Positions 17,181-25,848 of a stretch of 64,000 nucleotides of DNA are shown here, one piece after another; the stretch's first letter is position 1; every line of letters begins with the position of its first letter. The stretch spans positions 62,001-126,000 of the forward strand of contig NZ_FUWJ01000010.1 in NCBI RefSeq assembly GCF_900167455.1, in the 5' to 3' direction. A program made the translations under genes and the position numbers. The stretch is from Enhydrobacter aerosaccus. Its GTDB lineage: Bacteria; Pseudomonadota; Alphaproteobacteria; Reyranellales; Reyranellaceae. A model generated the notes under the pieces. It worked only from the letters and a program-made list of their open reading frames with translations, was not told the origin of the DNA and did no database searches.

Positions 17181-17323
17181 CGCCGACCAACCAAAGGTCT
17201 CGCCAAGCTCGGACCCGCAAGCGGGCCGCAATCGCCGGAAGCGCCATGGTCTCCCTGCGGAGAGACCAAGTCTGTTGACGCCACCGCCCCTGAAGCAGGG
17301 CCGGCTACTCCCCAATGACGGCG
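17181..17323 (-). ncRNA. yybP-ykoY manganese riboswitch aptamer
   Basis: On the minus strand all three conserved blocks of the yybP-ykoY motif appear in order: TTGGGGAGTAGCC (rc of 17305-17313 and flanks), CGTCAACA (rc 17273-17280 region) and GCTTGGCGAGACC (rc 17196-17208 region). The outer P1 stem is CGCCG (17319-17323) with CGGCG (17181-17185). Stem-loops in between include GGTCTC-TCCGCAG-GGAGACC. This family binds Mn2+ and turns on export genes. It lies directly upstream of the GDT1 exporter gene, the expected target. Confidence 0.93.
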
Positions 17324-17395
17324 GGGACATAGCCCGGTGGGCAAATGAGTGCAAGCGTCTCCCTGCCGCCACTTTCGGCGTGCTAGACCTTGGGC

Positions 17396-20368
17396 ATGGC
17401 GAAATCCAAGGCTTCCGCACCGGCCGCCGGCACGGCTCCCGCTCCCGCCCAGCCCGCGAGCAAACCCAAGACGGGCGACGGCTCGCCGATCCGGCACCTC
17501 TATCTCGTCGATGGCTCGGGCTATCTGTTCCGCGCCTATCACGCGTTGCCGCCGATGACGCGGCCCGACGGCACGCCGATCAATGCCGTCTACGGCTTCT
17601 GCCGCATGCTGGCGATCCATCTCGATGACCCTGAGGTCGATCATATCGCGATGATCCTCGATGCGGGGCGCACCACCTTCCGCAACCAGATCTACGACAA
17701 GTACAAGGCCAACCGGCCCGAACCGCCGGAAGACCTGATCCCGCAATTCCCGCTGATCCGCGAGGCGGCCAAAGCGTTCAATGTCACGGTGTGCGAACTC
17801 GAGGGCTACGAGGCGGACGACCTGATCGCGACCTATGCCCGCCTGGCCGTCGAGGAAGGCGGCAGCTGCACCATCGTCTCCTCGGACAAGGATCTGATGC
17901 AGTTGATCCGGCCCGGCGTCGACATGATGGATCCGATCAAGCAGAAGAAGCTCGGGCCCGAAGCGGTGATGGAAAAATTCGGCGTCACCCCCGACAAGGT
18001 GGTGGACGTGCAGGCGCTGGCGGGCGACTCGACCGACAATGTGCCCGGCGTGCCCGGCATCGGAGTCAAGACAGCGGCGCAGCTCATCAACGAGTACGGC
18101 GACCTCGAAACCCTCCTGCAGCGCGCCGGCGAGATCAAGCAGCCCAAGCGCCGCGAGGCGCTGCAGACGAATGCGGAGCTAGCCCGCATCTCGAAGCAGC
18201 TGGTGCACCTCAGGGACGACGTGCCCGCCCCTGCCGATCCCGACACCTTCGACAAGAAGAGGCCCGATCCCAACGTGCTGCTGCCATGGCTGGAGCAGCA
18301 GGGCTTCAAGAGCCTGATCGCCAAGTACACCAAGGAGCTGGGCGAGGCGACGGCCCCGGTCGCGCCGGCCGCGACGGCGCCTCTGCCGCCGAAGAAGACG
18401 GAGCCGATGAAGCCTGCTCCAGCGGCCCATGCCAAACCCAATCGACCGTTCACGACCGCCGACTACGAGTTGATCCGCGACGAGGCGGCGCTCGACGAGT
18501 GGATCAGCGAGGCGACCAAGGCCGGAGTGGTCGCGTTCGATTGCGAGACCGACGCGCTCGATTCCAACAACGCCGGACTGGTCGGCGTCTCGCTCGCCCT
18601 GCTCGACGGGCCGTGGGGCAACGTCAACTCGACACGGCGACGGGCCGCGTACTTGCCAATCAGCCATCGCGCGCCGGGCGGGACGAAGAAAGCCGAGGCG
18701 CAGGGCGCGCTCGATCTCGGCGGTGCCGATGAACGCGCTGACGGCGACGGCAAGCTGCTGCCGGACCAGCTCGCGCTCGAGACGGCCATCGCCAAGCTGA
18801 AGCCCCTGCTCGAGGATCCCGGCGTCCTCAAGGTCGGCCAGAACATCAAGTACGACATGTGCGTGTTCGAACGCCACGGCGTGCGCATCGGTCCGGTCGA
18901 TGACACGATGCTGCTGTCGTTCGTGCTCGACGGCGGCAAGCATGGCCATGGCATGGACGAGCTGGCCGAGCGCTATCTCGACCACAAGACCATCAAGTTC
19001 TCCGACGTCGCCGGCAGCGGCGCCAAGCAGGTGAGCTTCGACCGGGTGCCGATCGAGCGGGCGATGGAATATGCCGCCGAGGACGCCGACGTCACGCTGC
19101 AGCTCTGGGCGCAGTTCAAACCCCGCCTCGCGCACGAGCGCATGGTGACCATGTACGAGACGATCGAGCGGCCGCTGATCCCGGTGCTGCTCAGCATGGA
19201 GCAGGCCGGCATCAAGGTCGACGCCCCTGCCCTCAAGCGGCTGTCGGCCGACTTCGAGAAGCGGCTGGGCGAGCTCGAGCGCGAGATCCACAAGATCGCC
19301 GGCCGCGAGTTCAACGTCAGTTCGCCCAAGCAGTTGGGCGAGATCCTGTTCGACGAGCAGAAGCTGCCTGGCGGCAAGCGCAGCAAGACCGGCGCCTGGT
19401 CGACCGATGCGTCGGTGCTGGAGGAACTGGCCAATGCCGGCCATCCGCTGCCGGTGAAGATCCTGGAGCATCGCCAGCTCGCCAAGCTCAAGGGCACCTA
19501 CACCGATGCGCTGGTGCGCGAGCTCGACGCCAAGACCGGGCGCGTGCACACCTCCTATCACATGACCGGCGCGGCCACCGGTCGTTTGGCTTCGACCGAT
19601 CCCAACCTGCAGAACATCCCGGTGCGCACCGAGGAAGGGCGCAAGATCCGCGAGGCCTTCATCGCCGAGAAGGGTCACAAGCTCCTGTCCGCCGACTATT
19701 CGCAGATCGAGCTGCGCCTGCTCGCCCATGTCGCCGACATCGGCTCTCTCAAGGAAGCGTTCGCGCGCGGCGACGACATCCACGCCATCACCGCGAGCGA
19801 GATGTTTGGCGTGCCGGTGAAGGGCATGGATCCTCTGGTGCGCCGTCGCGCCAAGGCGATCAACTTCGGCATCATCTACGGCATCTCGGCCTTCGGCCTC
19901 GCCGCCCAGCTCGGCATCGGCCAGCCCGAGGCGCGCGACTACATCGCCAAGTATTTCCAGCGCTATCCCGGCATCCGCGACTACATGGAGCGCACTAAGG
20001 ATTTCGCACGCAAGCATGGCTTCGTGCAGACGCCGTTCGGCCGCAAGATCCATCTCAAATTCATCAACGACAAGAGCCAGGGCATGCGCGCCTTCGCCGA
20101 GCGGGCCGCGATCAACGCCCCCTTGCAAGGCGGCGCCGCCGACATCATCAAGCGCGCCATGATCCGTCTGCCGCAGGCCCTCAAGGACGCCCATCTCGAG
20201 GCGCGCATGCTGCTGCAGGTGCACGACGAACTGCTGTTCGAGGTCGCCGACCAGGAGATCGACAAGACCAAGGAGGTCGCCCGCACGGTGATGGAAGGCG
20301 CCGCCAAACTCTCCGTCCCGCTGGTGGTCGAGACCGGCGTCGGCCTGAACTGGGCGGCGGCGCATTGA
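17396..20368 (+). CDS. polA: DNA polymerase I
   Basis: This 990-residue polymerase has all three domains. The 5' nuclease (about 25-300) shows YLVDGSGYLFRAYHALP, ILDAGRTTFR and VQALAGDSTDNVPGVPGIG. The 3'-5' proofreading exonuclease (about 350-560) looks active, with VAFDCETD (DxE), VGQNIKYDMCVF and YAAEDADVT. The polymerase domain carries DYSQIELRLLAH (motif A), RRRAKAINFGIIYGISAFG (motif B) and QVHDELLFEV (motif C). It fills gaps and removes RNA primers in replication and repair. I chose ATG 17396; an Ala/Pro-rich N-terminal tail of about 35 residues precedes the conserved core. It is divergent from the GDT1 riboswitch. Confidence 0.98.
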   Translation: MAKSKASAPAAGTAPAPAQPASKPKTGDGSPIRHLYLVDGSGYLFRAYHALPPMTRPDGTPINAVYGFCRMLAIHLDDPEVDHIAMILDAGRTTFRNQIYDKYKANRPEPPEDLIPQFPLIREAAKAFNVTVCELEGYEADDLIATYARLAVEEGGSCTIVSSDKDLMQLIRPGVDMMDPIKQKKLGPEAVMEKFGVTPDKVVDVQALAGDSTDNVPGVPGIGVKTAAQLINEYGDLETLLQRAGEIKQPKRREALQTNAELARISKQLVHLRDDVPAPADPDTFDKKRPDPNVLLPWLEQQGFKSLIAKYTKELGEATAPVAPAATAPLPPKKTEPMKPAPAAHAKPNRPFTTADYELIRDEAALDEWISEATKAGVVAFDCETDALDSNNAGLVGVSLALLDGPWGNVNSTRRRAAYLPISHRAPGGTKKAEAQGALDLGGADERADGDGKLLPDQLALETAIAKLKPLLEDPGVLKVGQNIKYDMCVFERHGVRIGPVDDTMLLSFVLDGGKHGHGMDELAERYLDHKTIKFSDVAGSGAKQVSFDRVPIERAMEYAAEDADVTLQLWAQFKPRLAHERMVTMYETIERPLIPVLLSMEQAGIKVDAPALKRLSADFEKRLGELEREIHKIAGREFNVSSPKQLGEILFDEQKLPGGKRSKTGAWSTDASVLEELANAGHPLPVKILEHRQLAKLKGTYTDALVRELDAKTGRVHTSYHMTGAATGRLASTDPNLQNIPVRTEEGRKIREAFIAEKGHKLLSADYSQIELRLLAHVADIGSLKEAFARGDDIHAITASEMFGVPVKGMDPLVRRRAKAINFGIIYGISAFGLAAQLGIGQPEARDYIAKYFQRYPGIRDYMERTKDFARKHGFVQTPFGRKIHLKFINDKSQGMRAFAERAAINAPLQGGAADIIKRAMIRLPQALKDAHLEARMLLQVHDELLFEVADQEIDKTKEVARTVMEGAAKLSVPLVVETGVGLNWAAAH

Positions 20369-20390
20369 CGAGCAAACCGTTGGAGGAAGC

Positions 20391-21008
20391 ATGAAGATCT
20401 GGGGACGCGCCAATTCGATCAACGTGCAGAAGGTGCTATGGGCGGCCGATGAATGCGGCGTGGCCTACACGCGCGAGGATGTCGGCGGAGCATTCGGCGG
20501 CAACGATCAGCCCTGGTATCTCAAGATGAACCCCAACGGCGTCGTGCCGACCATCGAGGATGGCGGACGCATCATCTGGGAAAGCAATTCCTGCGTGCGC
20601 TATCTCGCGGCGCGCTATGCCGCCGGCTCGCTGTGGCCGACCGATGCGGGCGAGCGCAGCGAAGCCGATCGCTGGATGGACTGGCAGCTCGCCACCATTT
20701 TGGACGGCATGCGCATCGTCTTCTGGGGCCTGATCCGCACGCCACCCGAGAAGCGCGACATGGTGGCGATCGCCAAGGCAATCAAGGAACTCGGCGGACT
20801 GTGGGCTCGGCTCGACGGTTGGCTCGAGGGCCGCAAGTATGTCGCCGGCCAGTACTTCACCATGGGCGACATTCCGGCCGGCTGCATGGTCTATCGCTGG
20901 TACGCGCTCGACATCGAACGGCCCGAGCTCAAGAACCTTCGAGCGTGGTACGAGCGCCTGACGACCCGCCCCGCCTATGCCAAGCACATCATGGTCAAGT
21001 TGACCTGA
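20391..21008 (+). CDS. Glutathione S-transferase family protein
   Basis: This 205-residue protein has a thioredoxin-like N-terminal GST domain (MKIWGRANSINVQKVLWAAD, with Asn/Ser near the usual catalytic position, then NPNGVVPTIEDGG with the cis-Pro and ESNSCVRYLA for glutathione binding). An all-helical C-terminal domain follows (YFTMGDIPAGCMVYRW with the conserved Asp cap). The length is typical for bacterial GSTs. The start ATG follows a strong TTGGAGGAAGC ribosome site, 22 bases after polA. The substrate is unknown. Confidence 0.92.
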   Translation: MKIWGRANSINVQKVLWAADECGVAYTREDVGGAFGGNDQPWYLKMNPNGVVPTIEDGGRIIWESNSCVRYLAARYAAGSLWPTDAGERSEADRWMDWQLATILDGMRIVFWGLIRTPPEKRDMVAIAKAIKELGGLWARLDGWLEGRKYVAGQYFTMGDIPAGCMVYRWYALDIERPELKNLRAWYERLTTRPAYAKHIMVKLT

Positions 21009-21062
21009 GTCGGCGGCCGGCGCTCGACGAACGCCGGCTTCCGTCGTGCCCCTGCACGGACC

Positions 21063-22073
21063 TCAGTTGCAGCCGCCGGCCAGCGCCTTCTGGGCGTAGG
21101 TTGGGTCGATGTGGGAGACGATCGCCTCCATGCTGGGCGGATTCTCCAGCCGGCCCGCCTTCTTCAACCAGGCGCCGGTCCGGAAATAGGCCTTGGCCAC
21201 TTCTCCCTCCGCGATCTTGCCGGGCGCGCCGAGGCCGCGTTCGGTCAGTTCGTCTTCCGGCTTCCAGATCGGCCACGACGTGCCGACTTTGACGGCCTGC
21301 TCGGGGTCGGCGCCGACGAAGGCCGCGGCCTTGCGGAAGACTTCATCCTTGGTGGAGCCCGTCATCAGCTTGTAGGCGGCGTACTGGGCGCAGACATAGG
21401 CCTGCACGACATCCGGGCGCTTCTTCGCGAAGTCGCCATCGACGACCACGACATCGAGGGCCGGATAACCGAGCGCTCCCATTTCGCGCGTCGTGGCGAC
21501 GAGCTTGCCGCCATCGGCGATCATCTGGCCCACGCCGGGTTCGGAATTCACGCCGCCGGAGATCGCCTTGGTCTTGAACGCGGCGACCATCGCCTGCCGC
21601 TCCAGTCCGACCAGCCTGACCTTGCCGGCGAGGCCCTTGGCCTCGAGCCACCCGTTGAAGGCAAAATCTTCCGACGATCCCTGAAGGGTGCCGAAGGTCT
21701 TGCCGGCCATTTGCTCAGGCGAGAGCGAGGCGTCGAGAACAAGGCCGGCATTGTCATAGAACTGCGCCCACACGACCTTGATGTCCAAACCGTTGGCGAT
21801 CGCTGTCGTGACCGGCGGATTGCCGACGCCGTTGACGATGTTGTAGGCGCCGCCCTTCATGCCGGCGAGCGCGGCGGGGCCGCTGCTGATCGGCAGCCAC
21901 TTCACCTCACCCGGAATCTTCTTCAATAGGTCCGGCTGGGTGGCGATCACCGCCTCCTGCAACGGCGCGCCATGGGCCCAGGTCGAGATGTTGATCGGTT
22001 CGGCCTGCACGGCGGTTGCGGCGAATGCGGCCCCGGCGAAAGCCGTCGCCAGGAGAACAGTTATGGATCGCAC
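21063..22073 (-). CDS. ABC transporter periplasmic binding protein (TauA/SsuA/nitrate type)
   Basis: This 336-residue binding protein has a signal peptide (RSITVLLATAFAGAAFAATAVQA) followed by an NMT1/SsuA-like fold: GVGNPPVTTAIANGLDIKVVW, LQGSSEDFAFNGWLEAKGL and PALDVVVVDGDFAKKRPDVVQAYV. I chose GTG at 22071-22073 because the signal peptide starts there and GAGGGGG lies upstream. It is the last gene of a regulator-ATPase-permease-binding protein operon. The family takes up taurine, sulfonates, nitrate or thiamine precursors; the actual ligand is not evident. Confidence 0.9.
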   Translation of the reverse strand: MRSITVLLATAFAGAAFAATAVQAEPINISTWAHGAPLQEAVIATQPDLLKKIPGEVKWLPISSGPAALAGMKGGAYNIVNGVGNPPVTTAIANGLDIKVVWAQFYDNAGLVLDASLSPEQMAGKTFGTLQGSSEDFAFNGWLEAKGLAGKVRLVGLERQAMVAAFKTKAISGGVNSEPGVGQMIADGGKLVATTREMGALGYPALDVVVVDGDFAKKRPDVVQAYVCAQYAAYKLMTGSTKDEVFRKAAAFVGADPEQAVKVGTSWPIWKPEDELTERGLGAPGKIAEGEVAKAYFRTGAWLKKAGRLENPPSMEAIVSHIDPTYAQKALAGGCN

Positions 22074-22111
22074 GCTCGTTGCCCCCTCTTTGTTGCTGAA
22101 CGAATGCCCGC

Positions 22112-22942
22112 CTAGGGCCTCATGCTCGGATCGAGATGCCACTGCAGGCGCCGCAGCGCCGCATCGATGGCCAACCCCAAGGCGGCAATGATCAAGATGC
22201 CGGAGAAGATCAGGCTGGTATTGAGGAACTGGCCGGCCTGCAGGATGACGAAGCCAAGACCTGCCGTCGCCGCGATCATCTCGACCGCCACGATGCTCGT
22301 CCATGACAGGCCGACGGAAAGGCGCATGCCAGTGATGATCTGCGGCATGGCGGCCCGGATGCGGACATGCAGCATGGTGTACCACTCGGACGCACCCAGG
22401 CAGCGGGCGCAATTCAGCATGTCGTTGGACACGCCATCGAGGCCTGCCGCGGTCGAGATCGCCATGACCGGCACGACACCGGCGGCGATGAGGATGATCT
22501 TCGGTGCCTCGCCGATGCCGAACCAGACGATCAGCACGGGCACGAAGGCGAGCGGCGGCAGCGGACGGGTGATCTCGATGAAGGGATCGACCATGGCACG
22601 AAAGCCGCGGATTCCGGCCATCAAGGCCCCCACGGCAATGCCGATGATCGAGCCGACGGCAAAGCCGGCGAGAACGCGCGCCATGCTCACCAGCGCATGG
22701 CCGATCAGCGTCTCGCCGTCGGCCGGATAGGGTGTGCTCAGATAGCGGATCAGCACCTGGGCGGTGGCGAGCGGTCCGGGCAACAGCACCGGATCGCGAA
22801 CGACGACGACCGCGGCCAGATGCCAGACGACCAGGCCGAGCGCGACGCTGCCGATCGAGATCAACCAGTGACGGGCTCGCGGCAAGACGCCATCGAACAG
22901 GCGCGACGATCCTGAGGGGCGAGAAGCGGGAATGCTGCTCAT
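22112..22942 (-). CDS. ABC transporter permease (SsuC/TauC type)
   Basis: This is a 276-residue inner-membrane permease with about six helices. The binding-protein-dependent EAA-type loop is visible (CARCLGASEWYTMLHVRIRAAMPQIITGMRLSVGLSW), as are the family segments RPLPPLAFVPVLIVWFGIGE and AATAGLGFVI. Its ATG overlaps the stop of the ATPase gene (ATGA), so the two are translationally coupled. With the ATPase and binding protein it forms a complete importer. Confidence 0.93.
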   Translation of the reverse strand: MSSIPASRPSGSSRLFDGVLPRARHWLISIGSVALGLVVWHLAAVVVVRDPVLLPGPLATAQVLIRYLSTPYPADGETLIGHALVSMARVLAGFAVGSIIGIAVGALMAGIRGFRAMVDPFIEITRPLPPLAFVPVLIVWFGIGEAPKIILIAAGVVPVMAISTAAGLDGVSNDMLNCARCLGASEWYTMLHVRIRAAMPQIITGMRLSVGLSWTSIVAVEMIAATAGLGFVILQAGQFLNTSLIFSGILIIAALGLAIDAALRRLQWHLDPSMRP

Positions 22943-23709
22943 GCGTCGGCTAGCCTTTCGCGGAGCTTGCGGCGCAGCGACACGAACTCGGCGGTATCGC
23001 GCAACACCTCGTCGCGCGGGCGACCGAGCGCGATCTCCTCGGTGGCAATGATGCGCCCCGGCCGCCCCGACATCACGCAGACCCGATCGGAAAGAAGCGC
23101 CGCCTCCTCCACGTCATGGGTGACGAAGATGATCGTCGTCCGCTCCCGCCCCCATAGTCCGAGCAGGAAGTTCTGCATCGCCTCGCGCGTGATGGCGTCG
23201 AGAGCAGCGAAGGGCTCGTCCATCAGCAGCACCCGCGGACGGTTGATCAGGGCGCGCGCGAGCGCCGCGCGATGGCGCATGCCGCCGGAGAGCTGGTGCG
23301 GATAGTGGCCACCGAAGGAGCCGAGGCCGACCAGCTCCAGCAGCTCACCGGCCTGACGACGGCTTTCGCTGGTGATCGCACCACGGGCGCGGAGGCCGAA
23401 CAGGACGTTGTCGATGGTGGTAAGCCAGGGGAACAGGGTCGGCGCCTGGAACAGCATGCAGCGGTCCGCACCGGGTCCGGTCTTGGCGATGCCGTCCACT
23501 CGCACCTCTCCGGCGTCGGGCGCGATGAAGCCGGCAACGATGTGCAACAAGGTCGACTTGCCGCAGCCGGACGGTCCGAGCAGGCAGATGAACTCGCCCG
23601 GTTCGACACAGAGGTCGACTGACGCCAGGGCCTGGGTGACCTGCCTGGAGCGCCGGAAGATCTTCGAGATCGACCTGACCTCGACCCTCGCCCCCACCTC
23701 GCCATTCAT
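22939..23709 (-). CDS. ABC transporter ATP-binding protein (SsuB/TauB type)
   Basis: This 256-residue nucleotide-binding subunit has Walker A LLGPSGCGKSTLLHIVAG, the Q loop LFQAPTLFPW, the signature SGGMRHRAALARAL, Walker B RVLLMDEPFAALD and the H loop FVTHDVEEA. I chose ATG at 23707-23709, which overlaps the stop of the IclR gene (ATGA). It powers import by the adjacent permease and binding protein. Confidence 0.94.
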   Translation of the reverse strand: MNGEVGARVEVRSISKIFRRSRQVTQALASVDLCVEPGEFICLLGPSGCGKSTLLHIVAGFIAPDAGEVRVDGIAKTGPGADRCMLFQAPTLFPWLTTIDNVLFGLRARGAITSESRRQAGELLELVGLGSFGGHYPHQLSGGMRHRAALARALINRPRVLLMDEPFAALDAITREAMQNFLLGLWGRERTTIIFVTHDVEEAALLSDRVCVMSGRPGRIIATEEIALGRPRDEVLRDTAEFVSLRRKLRERLADA

Positions 23710-24524
23710 CGCGTAGCCCCCTGCCGGCCGATCGCGCCATCGAGGGACGGTGCGCCGAAATCCGTCTCGATCTTCCGCGCGGCACTCTTGAGAAGAGGCG
23801 CCGCGCCCCTGATCCAATCATCCGTCACGTCGTCACGAGGAGCGGCAATCGCCAGCCCCGCCGCCACCCGGCCATCGGGGCCGCGAACGGGCACCGCGAT
23901 GCCGGCCACATCAATGCGCCAGGCACCGCGACTGATCGAGTAGCCGCGGCGGCGCACGCGCCCCAGCTCGGCCAGCAGATCCTCGCGCGTCGTGAGCGTT
24001 TCGGAGGTGATGCGCGGCAGCCTGCCTGGCAGGAGCCTCGCCACCTCCTCGTCGTCCATGGTCGACAACATCGCCAATCCCGCCGACACGGCGTGCGCCG
24101 GACTGCGATCGCCGATGTTGTTGTGGACGCGGACGGCGCGGGCCGCCTCGATCAGCTGAATGCAAACCGTTTCCGCGCCATCGAGCACCGCGAGCGACAC
24201 GCCATGCGTCACGGCACGGACCAGTTGCGTCATGTGCGGCGCCGCCGTCCGTGCCATTCCGATCGGCGCCGACAGGCAGCCAACCTCCCAGGCCTTCATC
24301 CCGACGCCATAGCCGCTGTCGCCCAGCTTCTTCACGTAGCCGCGCTCGGACAGCGTGCCGAGCAAATCGTGCACGCTCGATTTCGACATGCCGAGTCGAG
24401 CCGCGATCTCCGTCAAGGTGAGCGAACCGCGCTCTGCAGCAATGGCCTCGAGCACATCCAAGCCGCTGTTGAGTCCTGATCTCGGTCTGGGCTTGTTCGG
24501 CTTTGCCGAACGATCGTTTTGCAT
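23706..24524 (-). CDS. IclR-family transcriptional regulator
   Basis: This 272-residue protein has an N-terminal winged helix-turn-helix (LTLTEIAARLGMSKSSVHDLLGTLSERGYV, residues about 35-65) and the IclR effector-binding domain (GVSLAVLDGAETVCIQLI, HAVSAGLAMLS, RRRGYSISRGAWRIDVAGIAVPV). It is the first gene of the ABC operon, sharing ATGA with the ATPase, and is divergent from the PLP-decarboxylase gene 60 bases away. It probably controls both directions in response to the transported compound or its product. Confidence 0.93.
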   Translation of the reverse strand: MQNDRSAKPNKPRPRSGLNSGLDVLEAIAAERGSLTLTEIAARLGMSKSSVHDLLGTLSERGYVKKLGDSGYGVGMKAWEVGCLSAPIGMARTAAPHMTQLVRAVTHGVSLAVLDGAETVCIQLIEAARAVRVHNNIGDRSPAHAVSAGLAMLSTMDDEEVARLLPGRLPRITSETLTTREDLLAELGRVRRRGYSISRGAWRIDVAGIAVPVRGPDGRVAAGLAIAAPRDDVTDDWIRGAAPLLKSAARKIETDFGAPSLDGAIGRQGATR

Positions 24525-24536
24525 TGACGAACTGTA

Positions 24537-24558
24537 GACGGCTCCTCATAACGCCGTC
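24537..24558. promoter_or_regulatory. Candidate IclR operator between regulator and decarboxylase
   Basis: GACGGC (24537-24542) and GCCGTC (24553-24558) form a perfect inverted repeat with a 10-base spacer in the 60-base divergent region. A second palindrome, GTTCGGC-TTT-GCCGAAC (24495-24511), lies just inside the IclR coding region. Either could be the regulator's site; no other evidence supports it. Confidence 0.4.
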
Positions 24559-24584
24559 AACTGACGACGGAGGAGCGGAACGTC

Positions 24585-25832
24585 ATGCGGACGCTGATGC
24601 CCGACAATGGAATGGCCGCGGAAGAGGTGCTCGCGGCACTCTCCGCGCTCAAGCACAAGGATTGCGACTGGAAGAACGGCCGGTCGCCGGCCTACGCGTT
24701 CAATCCCGTCGACGAGATCTACGAGCTGGGCCGCGCCGCCTTCCTCGAATACTTCAGCGAGAACGCGCTCGGCATGCACCGCGCCTTCCCGAGCGTGAAG
24801 CAGCTCGAGACCGAGGTGATCGACATGGCGCTCGGGCTGTTCAACGCACCGCCAAAGGCCGTGGGCTTCACGACGACGGGCGGCACCGAAAGCATCATCC
24901 AGGCCGTGCAGGCCTGCCGCGATCTCGCCCGCGCGACGCGAAAGACCTCGGCAAGGCGCAGCAACATCGTGGCCGCGGAGTCGGTGCACCCTGCCTTCGA
25001 CAAGGCGGGACGGCTGATGGATATCGATGTTCGCCGGCTTGCCGTCGGCGCCGATTTCCGGGCGGATCCGGCCGCCCTCCGGGCGGCCATCGACGACGAC
25101 ACCATCATGGTGGTCGGCTCGGCGCCCTGCTTCCCCTACGGCGTGGTCGACCCGATCGCCGAGATCGCCGCCATTGCCCGCGAGCGGGATGTGTGGATGC
25201 ATGTCGATGCCTGCGTCGGCGGCTATATCGCGCCCTTCGCCCGCATGCTGGGCCGACCGGTTCCGGCCTTCGATTTCGCCATCGACGGCGTGTGCTCCCT
25301 GTCGGCCGATCTGCACAAGTTCGGACTATGCCCGAAGCCCGCCTCGACGGTGTTCTATCGTTCCGCCGAACAGGCGCGCTTTCACCCGTTCGAATTCTCG
25401 GGCTGGCCGAATGGGCGCTTCTACACCACGACGATCGTCGGAACCCGCCCGGCCGGCGGCGTTGCCGCTGCATGGGCTGTGTTCAGGCACCTGGGAGTCA
25501 CAGGCTACAAGCGGATCGCCGAGGACCTGCTCACGCATGTCGATGCCTATCGCGCGGGCATCGCCGCGATCCCGGGATTGAAGGTCGTGGGCGATCCTCA
25601 TCTTTCCATCGTCGCCTTCGGCTCCCACGAGATCGACATCTTCCGGGTGGCTGAAGTGATGGCCGAGAAGGGCTGGCTGCCAGGCCTGCTGCAAAAGCCG
25701 AAGGCCATTCACCGCATGGTGTCGCGCCTCCATGTGCCGGTCATGGATGAATACCTGTCGGATCTCCGCGCCGCGGTACAGCGCGTCCGCCAGTCGACAC
25801 CGGCAGCGTCGACGCTCAAGGCGATCTACTGA
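24585..25832 (+). CDS. PLP-dependent group II decarboxylase/sphingosine-phosphate-lyase-like enzyme
   Basis: This 415-residue fold-type I PLP enzyme has TTTGGTES (phosphate-binding, about 96-103), SVHPAF with the ring-stacking His135, HVDACVGGY with the cofactor Asp208, and SADLHKFG with the Schiff-base Lys245. The overall pattern (LGMHRAFPSVKQLETEVIDMALGLFN) is closer to sphingosine-1-phosphate lyase/tyrosine decarboxylase-like proteins than to aminotransferases. ATG 24585 follows GGAGGAGCGG. It is divergent from the IclR-ABC operon, so it probably acts on the imported compound, perhaps an amino or sulfonated amino compound. The substrate is unknown. Confidence 0.85.
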   Translation: MRTLMPDNGMAAEEVLAALSALKHKDCDWKNGRSPAYAFNPVDEIYELGRAAFLEYFSENALGMHRAFPSVKQLETEVIDMALGLFNAPPKAVGFTTTGGTESIIQAVQACRDLARATRKTSARRSNIVAAESVHPAFDKAGRLMDIDVRRLAVGADFRADPAALRAAIDDDTIMVVGSAPCFPYGVVDPIAEIAAIARERDVWMHVDACVGGYIAPFARMLGRPVPAFDFAIDGVCSLSADLHKFGLCPKPASTVFYRSAEQARFHPFEFSGWPNGRFYTTTIVGTRPAGGVAAAWAVFRHLGVTGYKRIAEDLLTHVDAYRAGIAAIPGLKVVGDPHLSIVAFGSHEIDIFRVAEVMAEKGWLPGLLQKPKAIHRMVSRLHVPVMDEYLSDLRAAVQRVRQSTPAASTLKAIY

Positions 25833-25848
25833 TCGCACACCGGCGACA

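Noticed and set aside
17113..17247. N-terminal extension of the GDT1 gene from an upstream ATG
   Set aside because: The extra 45 codons lie within the yybP-ykoY riboswitch and its platform; METFF at 17112 fits the family start.
18179..20422. 747-codon minus-strand frame opposite polA
   Set aside because: Wholly antisense to polA, with no recognisable motif and a shadow-like composition.
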